From: Bacillota bacterium | GTDB lineage: Bacteria; Bacillota; Clostridia; Lachnospirales; Lachnospiraceae | Length of the DNA: 22,836 nucleotides | Direction: 5' to 3' | Assembly: GCA_023415475.1 (NCBI GenBank) | Contig: JAEZKL010000004.1 | Coordinates: 1 to 22,836, forward strand | Part shown: one piece after another, positions 7,660-15,595 of the stretch | Layout: each line of letters starts with the position of its first letter | Numbering within the stretch: position 1 is the stretch's first letter | The notes under the pieces: model-generated | What the model was told of the DNA's origin: nothing | Seen by the model: only the letters and a program-made list of their open reading frames with translations | Database searches by the model: none | Program-made: the position numbers and the translations under genes

Positions 7660-8163
7660 ATGTATGACAAAATAACGAAAAAAGATGTGGAACGAATGCA
7701 GGAGGAAATCGAGCACCGTAAGCTTGTTATCCGTAAGGAAGCGATAAAGGACGTTCAGGAAGCAAGAGCGCATGGTGACTTGAGTGAGAATTTTGAATAT
7801 AAGGCAGCAAAACAATTCAAAAACCAGAATGAAAGCCGTATAAGATATTTAGAGAGAATGATAAAGACAGCGAAGATCATTTCTGAGGATTCTAATGAGG
7901 ATGAAGTGGGTCTGAACGACAGAGTGACCTTCTATATTCCTGATGATAATGAGGAGGAGACACTTAAGATTGTTACTACCGTCAGAGCGAACGCGACAAA
8001 GGGAAGGATCAGTATCGATTCTCCTCTGGGAAATGCGATGCTGCATCATAAGGTGAACGACAGGGTGAATGTAAGAGTAAACGATAATTATTCGTATGAT
8101 GTGATCATCCGTAAGATCGAGAAATTAGAGGATGATGGGGCAGATGAGATGCGAAAATATTAA
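7660..8163 (+). CDS. greA: Transcription elongation factor GreA/GreB family
   Basis: 167 aa, near the usual 158. Gre factors enter the RNA polymerase secondary channel and trigger cleavage of backtracked RNA. The N-terminal coiled coil carries the tip motif EARAHGDLSENFEYKAAK with the Mg-binding acidic pair Asp40/Glu43. The C-terminal FKBP-like part has SIDSPLGNAMLHHKVND. GGAG (7648-7651) is 8 nt before the ATG. The C-terminal domain is more divergent than in typical GreA, so this may be a paralogue rather than the main housekeeping copy. An MFS gene follows after 34 nt and may be co-transcribed. Confidence 0.9.
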   Translation: MYDKITKKDVERMQEEIEHRKLVIRKEAIKDVQEARAHGDLSENFEYKAAKQFKNQNESRIRYLERMIKTAKIISEDSNEDEVGLNDRVTFYIPDDNEEETLKIVTTVRANATKGRISIDSPLGNAMLHHKVNDRVNVRVNDNYSYDVIIRKIEKLEDDGADEMRKY

Positions 8164-8197
8164 ATAAATATATTTTTATACGTTTAAGGAGCTGCTT

Positions 8198-9457
8198 ATG
8201 AAAAACAAAATTGCAAAAATGCGCCCGGAGATACTGATGTTCCTCATCCTGATTTCCGCAGTGGCGCTGGGTAACGGTCTGAGTGATGCCGTATACTCGA
8301 ATTATTTCAAAGAGGTGTACCAGGTAACAGCCTTCCAACGTGGTTTTATCGAGTTTCCCAGAGAGCTGCCCGGACTGTTATGTGCGTTCATAATCGGACT
8401 AATCGGCTTTCTAGGTGATATAAGAATGGCGTTGATTGCGCAGATCCTTGCTGCGGTGGGTGTGACCCTGCTAGGTTTGTTTACACCATCCTTCGGTATT
8501 ATGCTGGTCTTTTTATTTATCAATTCTATGGGAATGCATCTGTTCATGCCTCTTTCTGACGCCATCGGAATGTCCTTGTCAGAGCCGGACCAGATTGGAA
8601 AGCGTATGGGGCAGTTCTCCAGCGTCAAAGCAGTTTTTAGCTTGATTGCAGCTCTTCTGGTATTCTTCGGCTTCCGTATGGGTGTATTCTCCTTTGAGAC
8701 AAAGATAAAATGGGTCTTCCTATTATCAGCAGCAGCCTTTGTAATAGCAATTATTATGGCCTTCCTTATGATAATGAAGCTGAAGCCAAAGAAGGTGGCA
8801 CCGCGCAGAACGAAGCTGGTTCTTCGTAAGCAGTATAAATATTATTATCTTCTTACCATATTAAAAGGAGTCCAGAAGCAGATTGCCTTTGTCTACGGAA
8901 CCTGGGTGATCGTAGATCTTTTACTTAAAAAAGCGGATACAATGGCGCTTCTGACAATCATCGTGACCTTTATCTCGATCTTTTTCTTAAGCCAACTGGG
9001 TAGATGGATGGATCGCTTCGGGATCAAGAAAATGATGTATCTGGATGCTCTCACTTTTATTATCATTTACATAATCTATGGATTTGTGGTATGGGGTATT
9101 GTAGAAGGTGTGCTTCCGGATCATGGCTGGTCCGTCTTGTTCATCTATTTGCTCTATATCTCTGATCGTCTGTCGATGCAGATTGGAATGGTGAATTCGA
9201 TTTATCTGAAATCAATTGCCATTGATCCGGAGGAAGTAACCTCGACATTGTCTACCGGAATTAGCTTAGACCATTTTGTATCGATTACCGCAGCTCTAGC
9301 AGGCGGTGCTATTTGGGCGACCTGGGGAAGTCAGTGGGTATTCTTCCTTGCAGCAGCCTTTTCCCTGGGTAATCTCTATGTAGCAATTAAGGTTCAGCCG
9401 GAGAAGGAGCAGGAGGAAGCAAGATTACAGAGGGAGCTTTTAAAAAAAGACGTATAA
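8198..9457 (+). CDS. MFS transporter
   Basis: 419 aa integral membrane protein with about 12 hydrophobic segments, for example near residues 12-30, 52-72, 78-95, 100-118, 150-170 and 175-195, then six more after a basic loop (LKPKKVAPRRTKLVLRKQYK). The loop RWMDRFGIKKMM (about residue 270) resembles the MFS motif A (DRxGRR) of the second half. AAGGAG (8186-8191) sets the ATG. Substrate cannot be read from the sequence. It is co-directional with greA and the tocopherol-cyclase-like gene. The acidic/basic C-terminal tail is cytoplasmic. Confidence 0.85.
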   Translation: MKNKIAKMRPEILMFLILISAVALGNGLSDAVYSNYFKEVYQVTAFQRGFIEFPRELPGLLCAFIIGLIGFLGDIRMALIAQILAAVGVTLLGLFTPSFGIMLVFLFINSMGMHLFMPLSDAIGMSLSEPDQIGKRMGQFSSVKAVFSLIAALLVFFGFRMGVFSFETKIKWVFLLSAAAFVIAIIMAFLMIMKLKPKKVAPRRTKLVLRKQYKYYYLLTILKGVQKQIAFVYGTWVIVDLLLKKADTMALLTIIVTFISIFFLSQLGRWMDRFGIKKMMYLDALTFIIIYIIYGFVVWGIVEGVLPDHGWSVLFIYLLYISDRLSMQIGMVNSIYLKSIAIDPEEVTSTLSTGISLDHFVSITAALAGGAIWATWGSQWVFFLAAAFSLGNLYVAIKVQPEKEQEEARLQRELLKKDV

Positions 9458-9545
9458 TCTGAAATTTTAAGTCAATCCTATCCTTGAATGTGCATGTATG
9501 GCACATATCTTCCTTACCATAGATCATACAAGGAGGTTGCTTACG

Positions 9546-10418
9546 ATTAAACATAGAAATCTATCGAATGGATATTTTCAAGGCTGGTATTTTAAGAATC
9601 AGAGTACAATGGACACTATATCCTTCATACCTGCCTATCATTGGAACGAACATGGTATACCCTTGGCCTCCATTCAGGTAATCACGCCAAAGGAGGCTCA
9701 CCAGATTTTCTATCCTTATGAGGATTTTCGTGTCTCCAGGGAGAAGCTTGCAATCCGTGTCGGAGAGAATCTCTTTACCTCACAGGGGATTCGATTGAAT
9801 ATACTGACCGAGAAGCTAACGATAACCGGTAAGCTGAAGTATTTCGCCTTGACACCACCAGTACACGATATCATGGGGCCTTTCCGGTACCTTCCTTGGA
9901 TGCCTTGTCAGCATAACATCTATAGCCTGACACATGGAGTCGAAGGAGAGCTTATGATAAATGGGAAACGGATCTGCTTTAAGCGTGGACAGGGCTATAT
10001 CGAGGGTGATCAGGGTAACAGCTTTCCCAGCGACTATCTATGGACCCAGTGCAGCTGGAAGGAGGAGGATACCAATTCTCTGATGCTGTCTGTCGCTGAT
10101 CTACAGCTGGGTGCAATCTCCTTTACCGGGTGCATCGGTATCATTTATTACAAAGGGAGGGAATACCGCTTTGCTACTTACCTTGGAGTGAAAATTAAGA
10201 AAATTAGTCCGGATGAGCTGTGGGTCCAACAGGGCAAGTGTGAGCTACATGTGAAAATACTGGATCGAGCAGAGAATTTTCTTCTGGCACCGGTTAAAGG
10301 AAATATGGTACGTAAGGTATATGAAAGTGTAAATAGTAAGATACAATATCGCTTTACCGTAGATGGCAGGGTAATCTTTGACTTTGTTGGAAAGGGTTGT
10401 TTTGAACGGGGAGTATAG
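9546..10418 (+). CDS. Tocopherol-cyclase-like family protein, probable AUU start
   Basis: 290 aa if started at ATT 9546. Two family hallmarks are clear: FQGWYFKNQ near the N-terminus and GYIEGDQGNSFPSDYLWTQC in the middle (about residues 162-181), both typical of the tocopherol cyclase fold (Tocopherol_cycl). Bacteria like this do not make tocopherol, so the real role is unknown, perhaps lipid or isoprenoid related. Start choice: a perfect AAGGAGG lies at 9530-9536, 9 nt ahead of ATT 9546. The in-frame ATG 9498 has no ribosome site, sits in a small hairpin, and would make the Shine-Dalgarno encode protein. TTG 9537 touches the AAGGAGG. The 88-nt gap after the MFS gene leaves operon membership open. 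Confidence 0.75.
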   Translation: MKHRNLSNGYFQGWYFKNQSTMDTISFIPAYHWNEHGIPLASIQVITPKEAHQIFYPYEDFRVSREKLAIRVGENLFTSQGIRLNILTEKLTITGKLKYFALTPPVHDIMGPFRYLPWMPCQHNIYSLTHGVEGELMINGKRICFKRGQGYIEGDQGNSFPSDYLWTQCSWKEEDTNSLMLSVADLQLGAISFTGCIGIIYYKGREYRFATYLGVKIKKISPDELWVQQGKCELHVKILDRAENFLLAPVKGNMVRKVYESVNSKIQYRFTVDGRVIFDFVGKGCFERGV

Positions 10419-10452
10419 CAACAAAAAGAGATTAATAAATCAGCAGAATAAG

Positions 10453-10484
10453 CCCATGAAGTAAGGAAAGCTTTAATTCATGGG
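10453..10484 (+). terminator. Hairpin after the tocopherol-cyclase-like gene
   Basis: CCCATGAA (10453-10460) pairs with TTCATGGG (10477-10484); the loop contains a further AAAGCTTT palindrome. The T-run is weak (TGTTTCAATT). Probable terminator, 35 nt behind the stop. Confidence 0.5.
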
Positions 10485-10507
10485 TGTTTCAATTATGATG
10501 AATAAGG

Positions 10508-10580
10508 GCAAGCTTGCTTGCAGATATGCGAGTGCGCACATGCGAATAATGCCTGCAAGCAGGAGTGGAGAAACTCGCAT
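10508..10580. repeat. REP-like palindromic element
   Basis: GCAAGCTTGC is a palindrome; GCTTGCAG (10516-10523) pairs with CTGCAAGC (10553-10560), ATGCGAGT (10526-10533) pairs with ACTCGCAT (10573-10580), and GTGCGCAC lies in the middle. The word GCAAGCTTGCTTG recurs in the 87-bp repeat at 15813-16000, so both may belong to one dispersed family. The following TTTTT (10585-10589) could give it terminator activity. Confidence 0.6.
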
Positions 10581-10596
10581 AGTGTTTTTCTTTCGG

Positions 10597-10625
10597 TTGA
10601 CTGTTATTTTAATATTAGGTAAGAT
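10597..10625 (+). promoter_or_regulatory. Promoter of the MobA/ModE-like fusion gene
   Basis: TTGACT (10597-10602), 17-nt spacer, TAAGAT (10620-10625). It lies 40 nt before the ATG at 10665. Confidence 0.6.
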
Positions 10626-10664
10626 AAAATAAAAATATAGAAATACATTCTAAGGGGAAGAAAG

Positions 10665-11606
10665 ATGCCGGAGCATTCGTATAAAATCGCAGGAGTGATA
10701 TCTGCAGCAAGGAAATTAATAAGGAGCAAACAAACCGATTCGTTACTGCAGATCGGATCTATTTCTGCGATTAAGAGAATTGTTCTGACCTTTCAGGTGG
10801 CGGGAATCGATCCTGTTGTCGTTATCACCGGCTATGATTCGGATGTAATCGAGCGGGAATTAAGTGATCATGGAGTGATCTTTCTACATAAGGATAATTA
10901 TGAGCAGTGTCAATTATTCCAGCTGGCGAAGCTGGGTATGGAGTATCTTCAGGGTAAATGCGATAGGCTTATGTTTACTCCGGTTGATATCCCCCTATTC
11001 AGCCCGGACACTCTAAGAAAAATGATAGCCTGCGAGGAGAGTGCGGTATCACCCTCCTATCAGCAAGAAATAGGTCATCCGACTCTGATCTCAGCAGATA
11101 TTATTCCGATGCTTCTTAACTATCAGGGAGAAGGCGGAATGCCGGGAGCCTTGGAGGAATATAAGATAGTAAGGCGGATTCTTGAGGTTGAGGATGAAGG
11201 TATTATTGAAGATACGGATCAGCTGGAATACAAGTCAGATTTAATCCGTAAACATAATAGTGATATCTTCCATCCCTTCCTTCGATTAAGCCTGGAACAA
11301 GAGAATCTTTTTTTCGATGCTAAGACAAAGCTGCTATTAACACTGATACAGGAAACGAACTCGGTGAAAAGTGCCTGTAAAGCCATGGCGCTCTCCTACA
11401 GCAAGGCATGGAATATGCTAAATGCGCTGGAGGAAGCAGTTCAATATAAGGTAATTACAAGACAGCAGGGCGGAAGCCGTGGCGGTAAGACGGAACTGAC
11501 AGCAAAGGGAGCATGTCTTTTGCAAAGTTATGAGTTGCTTGAGAAGCGGGTAAAGGAATATACAAGAGAAGAGTTTCGCAAGATTTTTTTAGAGGCTGGT
11601 AAGTAA
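10665..11606 (+). CDS. MobA-like nucleotidyltransferase domain fused to ModE-type HTH
   Basis: 313 aa. Residues 1-200 follow the MobA/MocA nucleotidyltransferase fold: AGVISAA start, PVDIP (106-110), GHPT (137-140), GGMPGALEE (157-165) and an EDTDQLEYKSDL element where Asp-Thr-Pro is usual. The NTP-binding loop, normally AAGxSxRMGxxK, is replaced by SAARKLIRSKQ, so catalysis is doubtful. Residues about 220-310 are a ModE/LysR-type winged helix (TLIQETNSVKSACKAMALSY, then SRGGKTELTAKG), which in ModE binds DNA near molybdate genes. Likely a regulator for the following Mo/Se cluster, using the old enzyme domain as a sensor; that is inference. AAGGGGAAG precedes the ATG. The next gene, selD, is 316 nt away. 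Confidence 0.8.
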   Translation: MPEHSYKIAGVISAARKLIRSKQTDSLLQIGSISAIKRIVLTFQVAGIDPVVVITGYDSDVIERELSDHGVIFLHKDNYEQCQLFQLAKLGMEYLQGKCDRLMFTPVDIPLFSPDTLRKMIACEESAVSPSYQQEIGHPTLISADIIPMLLNYQGEGGMPGALEEYKIVRRILEVEDEGIIEDTDQLEYKSDLIRKHNSDIFHPFLRLSLEQENLFFDAKTKLLLTLIQETNSVKSACKAMALSYSKAWNMLNALEEAVQYKVITRQQGGSRGGKTELTAKGACLLQSYELLEKRVKEYTREEFRKIFLEAGK

Positions 11607-11628
11607 GCGAGTTGTTTTATTAAACAAT

Positions 11629-11657
11629 TTGAAACCTGACCAATATCATCATAAAAT
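11629..11657 (+). promoter_or_regulatory. Promoter of the selD leader
   Basis: TTGAAA (11629-11634), 17-nt spacer, TAAAAT (11652-11657). The start near 11664 would leave a leader of about 260 nt before selD. A second, weaker candidate is TTGCTT (11833-11838) with TACAAG (11856-11861), downstream of the terminator. Confidence 0.5.
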
Positions 11658-11663
11658 AGAATA

Positions 11664-11805
11664 AAGAAACAAGATTGATGGCAGGAGGGTCTGCTGCTTA
11701 CTTAAGAGCTTACCGGTCAGTATTAAGAGCAGTGTGAAGGGCCTTAGCTAACGATATTAAAAATATAAATTTCCTGGGATAGGTGATTGCTTATACCAGG
11801 ATTTT
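11664..11805 (+). ncRNA. Putative structured leader RNA upstream of selD
   Basis: The 316-nt gap before selD has no gene but does have a good promoter, a bulged 9-bp hairpin (11691-11700 with 11724-11732) and a terminator-like hairpin (11772-11805), all upstream of selD on the same strand. That is the layout of an attenuator or riboswitch. I do not recognise it as the Moco motif or another known class. CAGGA (11682-11686) could pair with TCCTG of the terminator as a weak anti-terminator. Alternatively the terminator simply ends the preceding gene. Confidence 0.35.
11772..11805 (+). terminator. Terminator or attenuator upstream of selD
   Basis: TCCTGGGATA pairs with TATACCAGGA (11772-11781 with 11792-11801), one mismatch, 10-nt loop, followed by TTTT (11802-11805) and a further AT-rich tract. 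It lies 166 nt behind the MobA/ModE-like gene and 118 nt before selD. Confidence 0.6.
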
Positions 11806-11922
11806 ATTCATAATAACTTATAAGTGTAAAAATTGCTTTACTTTCTCACTAATGATACAAGACATTCTTTCTATTACTCAAGATAGATAATTAAATATAT
11901 TACTTATGGGAGGTGGAGCCTG

Positions 11923-12945
11923 ATGGATGAGGAGATTGTTTTTTGTAAAGGGGGCGGTTGTACCGCTAAATTGGGTCCGGGTATGCTGGCATCGGTTCTA
12001 GAGAAATTACCGAAGGGGAAGGATCCAAATCTTCTGGTCGGTTTTGATAGCTCGGACGATGCATCCGTCTATAAGCTGACAGAGGAGCTGGCAATGGTTC
12101 AGACACTGGATTTTTTCCCTCCGATGGTAGAAGACCCTTATACCTTTGGACAGATCGCAGCGGCGAACGCCCTTTCCGATATTTATGCGATGGGAGGCGT
12201 GGTTAAGACAGCGCTCAACATTGTATGTTTTCCCGAGAAGATGGATTTGAATATCCTTGGGAAGATTCTTCAGGGTGGCAATGATAAGGTGAATGAAGCC
12301 GGAGGTATATTGACCGGGGGGCATTCTATCGTTGATACAGATGTAAAGTATGGTTTATCGGTAACCGGTATCATCCATCCGGATAAGGTGTATAAGAACA
12401 ATGCCTGCGAAGAGGGAGACGCGTTGGTGCTTACCAAGCCGCTTGGAGTAGGCATCGTATGTACAGCAGAGCGTATGAAGGAATGCGAGAAGTCAGCCCT
12501 TGATCTGGCAATACGTTCTATGACTACCTTGAATAAATATGCTGCAGAGCTTCTACCTAAGTATGAAGTCCATGCCTGTACCGATGTGACAGGCTTTGGA
12601 TTTCTGGGTCATCTGAACGAGATGCTGGGAGAAGAGTTAGGAGCCGAAATTGATAGCCTTAAGGTACCCCATATTAAGGAAGCGGTTCATTATGCCAATG
12701 AATTCTTTATTACCGCCGCCGGACAAAGAAACCGTAATCATGTCGGAGACAGAGTGGAATTTGTTAAGATCCCCTTTGCAATGGAGGAAATCCTGTTCGA
12801 TCCCCAGACCTCCGGAGGCTTACTGGTAAGCCTTCCGCCGAGGGAAGCTGGAGAGTTTATGGTAGAACTGGAAAAGCTGGGTCTGCCCTGCGGTATGGTG
12901 GGACGGGTAAGCCGTAAGCATGGTAATAAGATTATAATAAGATAA
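11923..12945 (+). CDS. selD: Selenide, water dikinase (selenophosphate synthase)
   Basis: 340 aa. Makes selenophosphate from selenide and ATP. The N-terminal GGGCTAKLGPG carries the catalytic pair Cys13 and Lys16; many clostridial SelD have selenocysteine here, this one has plain Cys (TGT). Other family blocks: VGFDSSDDASVY, TLDFFPPMVEDPYTFGQIAAANALSD, GGHSIVD, TDVTGFGFLGHL and DPQTSGGLLVS. GGGAGGTGG (11908-11916) places the ATG. The gene opens a block with yedF, yqeB, a cysteine desulfurase, DUF3343 and yqeC. That is the signature of the selenium-cofactor trait for Se-dependent Mo hydroxylases rather than selenocysteine. No selA, selB or selC occurs in the window, so use for Sec elsewhere is open. 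Confidence 0.95.
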   Translation: MDEEIVFCKGGGCTAKLGPGMLASVLEKLPKGKDPNLLVGFDSSDDASVYKLTEELAMVQTLDFFPPMVEDPYTFGQIAAANALSDIYAMGGVVKTALNIVCFPEKMDLNILGKILQGGNDKVNEAGGILTGGHSIVDTDVKYGLSVTGIIHPDKVYKNNACEEGDALVLTKPLGVGIVCTAERMKECEKSALDLAIRSMTTLNKYAAELLPKYEVHACTDVTGFGFLGHLNEMLGEELGAEIDSLKVPHIKEAVHYANEFFITAAGQRNRNHVGDRVEFVKIPFAMEEILFDPQTSGGLLVSLPPREAGEFMVELEKLGLPCGMVGRVSRKHGNKIIIR

Positions 12946-13009
12946 TTGTAATAATTGTATTAATAAAGATCATTACTATGGATCATTTACGTTAAAGGAG
13001 ATTATAACC

Positions 13010-13627
13010 ATGAGACAGACACTTAATTTCATAGGGAAAGCATGTCCCATACCGGTTGTTGAGACAAAAAAGGCATTGAACGGTTTAAAGCCTGAGGATG
13101 TCCTTGAGGTATTGGTGGATAACAACGTAGCGGTGCAGAATCTTAGTAAATTGGCTACTCAGAAGAAGCTTACAATTGATACAGAGAAGAAAGAAGAGAA
13201 GCTTTATCAAGTTACATTAACCGTAACTGCCGCAACCCAAGTCAATGGAACACTGACGGATCCGGCTGGCTGTAATCCGAACACAGAAGTAGGACCTACC
13301 ATTGTCGTTCTTTCCTCTGATAAGATGGGAGAGGGTGATGAGAAGCTAGGACATATCCTAATGAAGGGATTTATCTATGCACTTACTGAGCTTGAGGTAC
13401 TGCCGGAGACGGTCCTTATGTATAATAATGGAGTAAAGTTGGCGGCAGAGGGGTCAGAATCATTGGCCGATCTGAAGCTTTTAGAATCCCAGGGAGTAGA
13501 GATATTGTCCTGCGGTACCTGTCTCAATCATTATCAGCTGACGGAGAAGCTGGGTGTCGGCTCGATTACAAATATGTATACCATCGTTGAGAAATTATCA
13601 CAAGCCGGAAAGGTTATAAAGCCATGA
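13010..13627 (+). CDS. yedF: Selenium metabolism protein YedF (TusA + DsrE-like)
   Basis: 205 aa. The N-terminal TusA/SirA domain has the sulfur-carrier motif GKACPIP (Cys12). A linker (about 72-95) leads to a DsrE/F-like domain (TIVVLSSDKMGEGDEKLGHILMKG) ending with SCGTCLNHY (Cys168, Cys171). TusA-type cysteines carry persulfide; in selenium-linked clusters the protein is thought to carry or deliver selenium. AAGGAGATT precedes the ATG. It starts 64 nt behind selD, and its TGA overlaps the ATG of yqeB, indicating translational coupling. Confidence 0.9.
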   Translation: MRQTLNFIGKACPIPVVETKKALNGLKPEDVLEVLVDNNVAVQNLSKLATQKKLTIDTEKKEEKLYQVTLTVTAATQVNGTLTDPAGCNPNTEVGPTIVVLSSDKMGEGDEKLGHILMKGFIYALTELEVLPETVLMYNNGVKLAAEGSESLADLKLLESQGVEILSCGTCLNHYQLTEKLGVGSITNMYTIVEKLSQAGKVIKP

Positions 13628-14439
13628 GAGATGATAAATTAATTCTCGTCAGAGGGGCAGGGGATATTGCCACAGGAACGATTCAGAAGCTCGTTCGGGC
13701 AGGATTTTTGGTATTAGCTACTGAGACAGACAGACCCTCTGCAATCCGCAGGCAGGTAGCGCTGAGCGAAGCAGTATATGAAGGAAGCTTTACCGTTGAA
13801 GACATTACGGCAGTTCGAGTAGAATCAATGGAAGAAGCCTATGAGGTAATGAACTCCGGACAGGTTGCGATTATAGTAGATCCAACCTGCAAGCTCCTTT
13901 CCGAACTGCAGCCCCTTGCTGTGATTGATGCAATCCTGGCTAAGAAGAATCTTGGAACGAAAAGAGAGATGGCTCCGATTACGATAGCCTTAGGACCCGG
14001 CTTTATCGCAGGCGAGGATGTCGATGTTGTGATTGAGACCATGAGGGGACATAATCTGGGAAGGCTTATTTTCCAAGGCTCGGCTTTACCCAATACCGGA
14101 GTTCCGGGAATCATTGAAGGAATGGGGAAAGAGAGAGTGATTCATGCACCTGTTGCCGGAAAGCTTCACAATAGAGCAGCAATCAGTGACATAATAGAAA
14201 AAGGTCAAATTATTGCAGATATTGATGGTCATCCGGTTCCTGCGTCGATGGATGGCATACTCAGGGGATTGATACGAGACGGTTTTCAGGTACCTCTTGG
14301 TTTTAAGATAGCGGACATTGATCCGAGATTTTCTGAGAAAGAGAATTGCTTTAGTATATCGGATAAAGCAAGATGCATCGGAGGAGCTGTCCTGGAGGCG
14401 ATCCTCCTTCTCAGAAAGACGATGCAATTAATTCATTAA
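13624..14439 (+). CDS. yqeB: Selenium-dependent Mo hydroxylase system protein YqeB (EF2563 family)
   Basis: 271 aa. Starts with a Rossmann-like nucleotide loop LILVRGAGDIATG (6-18), followed by conserved blocks VDPTCK, ALGPGFIAGEDVDVVIETMRGHNLGRLIFQGSA and HAPVAGKL, and ends with IGGAVLEAIL. This family is a genomic marker for Se-dependent molybdenum hydroxylases; its biochemical step is unproven, perhaps in maturing the labile Se/Mo site. The middle segment HAPVAGKLHNRAAISDIIEKGQ has a biotinyl/lipoyl-like look. The ATG overlaps the stop of yedF (ATGA), and the cysteine desulfurase starts 13 nt later. Confidence 0.9.
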   Translation: MRDDKLILVRGAGDIATGTIQKLVRAGFLVLATETDRPSAIRRQVALSEAVYEGSFTVEDITAVRVESMEEAYEVMNSGQVAIIVDPTCKLLSELQPLAVIDAILAKKNLGTKREMAPITIALGPGFIAGEDVDVVIETMRGHNLGRLIFQGSALPNTGVPGIIEGMGKERVIHAPVAGKLHNRAAISDIIEKGQIIADIDGHPVPASMDGILRGLIRDGFQVPLGFKIADIDPRFSEKENCFSISDKARCIGGAVLEAILLLRKTMQLIH

Positions 14440-14452
14440 TCGGAGGCGTAAT

Positions 14453-15595
14453 ATGATCTATCTTGATAATGCGGCAACTTCCTTTCATAAACCGAAGGCG
14501 GTAGCGGAAGCTGTCTATCAGGCTTTACAGGGAATGGGTAATAGTGGTCGCGGAGTCTATGAGGCTTCCCTAGAGGCAGGACGGGTTATGCTGCAGACCA
14601 GAATAGAAATAGCACAGCTGTTTCAGGTAGGGGATCCCTCCAGGGTAGTATTCACCTCCAATGCAACAGAAAGCCTAAACCTTGCGTTAAGAGGTCTGTT
14701 GCAACCGGGAGATCATTGTATCACGACAGCGATGGAGCATAACAGCGTACTTCGACCGCTCTATCTTATGGAAGGACAGGGAGTGGAGCTTACGATCCTT
14801 CCTCTTACGAAGAAGGGAGGCATCGATGTCCTCCGGTTGGAGTCAGCGATCCAGGAGAATACGAAAGCCGTTGTGATTACCCATGCTTCCAATGTCACGG
14901 GTAATGTGAATGATATTAGGAGTATTGGTGAGCTTTGTGACAAGCATAGGCTGTTATTTATTCTGGATGCCTCCCAAAGTGCAGGAATTCTTCCCATTGA
15001 TATGCTTAAGCAGAGAGTGTCCGCCCTTTGTTGCTCCGGACATAAGGGACTGATGGGGCCTCAGGGAATCGGAATTCTCGCATTAGGAGAAGCAGTGATG
15101 CCGACCGCACTGAAGGTGGGAGGGACCGGTGTCAGTAGCTTTTCTCATGGTATGCCGGAGGGGCTTCCGGAAGCGTTGGAGGCCGGAACGCAGAATATCC
15201 ATGGCATAGCCGGACTGTATGCAGCCTGTCGGTACATCAGGGATTATGGCAGGGAGAACATCTATCAGAAGGCGAACAGTCTTGCAGAGCTTTTTTATAC
15301 TGAAGTAAGGCAGATCCCTGGTGTAAAAGTATACGGAGATCCGGAGGCCGGACTGCGGGTACCGGTCATAGCCTTGAATATATCAGATATTTCTTCCGGT
15401 GAGGTTACTGATGAACTCTATCAGAGATTTGGTATCGCAACCAGATCCGGTGCTCATTGTGCACCCTTGCTCCATGAGGCTTTCCATACGGAGGAACAGG
15501 GAATGGTACGATTTAGCTTCTCCCACTTTAATACAGAAGAAGAGATTAGAGCTGCAATCGCAGCAATTACGAGCTTAGCGGAGGAATATCGATGA
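14453..15595 (+). CDS. Cysteine desulfurase, EF2568 family
   Basis: 380 aa, full length for class-V aminotransferase-fold desulfurases. PLP lysine in CCSGHKGLMGP (Lys188), PLP-stacking His96 in AMEHNS, Asp162 in LDASQS, and the catalytic Cys326 in RSGAHCAPL. It releases sulfur (or selenium from selenocysteine) from the amino acid as an enzyme-bound persulfide. In this operon the likely role is to feed Se/S to the DUF3343 carrier, YedF or the Mo cofactor. GGAGG (14441-14445) precedes the ATG. The stop overlaps the DUF3343 start (ATGA at 15592), so the two are probably coupled. Confidence 0.9.
   Translation: MIYLDNAATSFHKPKAVAEAVYQALQGMGNSGRGVYEASLEAGRVMLQTRIEIAQLFQVGDPSRVVFTSNATESLNLALRGLLQPGDHCITTAMEHNSVLRPLYLMEGQGVELTILPLTKKGGIDVLRLESAIQENTKAVVITHASNVTGNVNDIRSIGELCDKHRLLFILDASQSAGILPIDMLKQRVSALCCSGHKGLMGPQGIGILALGEAVMPTALKVGGTGVSSFSHGMPEGLPEALEAGTQNIHGIAGLYAACRYIRDYGRENIYQKANSLAELFYTEVRQIPGVKVYGDPEAGLRVPVIALNISDISSGEVTDELYQRFGIATRSGAHCAPLLHEAFHTEEQGMVRFSFSHFNTEEEIRAAIAAITSLAEEYR

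Noticed and set aside
11950..11972. Selenocysteine (TGA) in SelD
   Set aside because: The active-site codon is TGT (Cys13), so no recoding or SECIS is needed.
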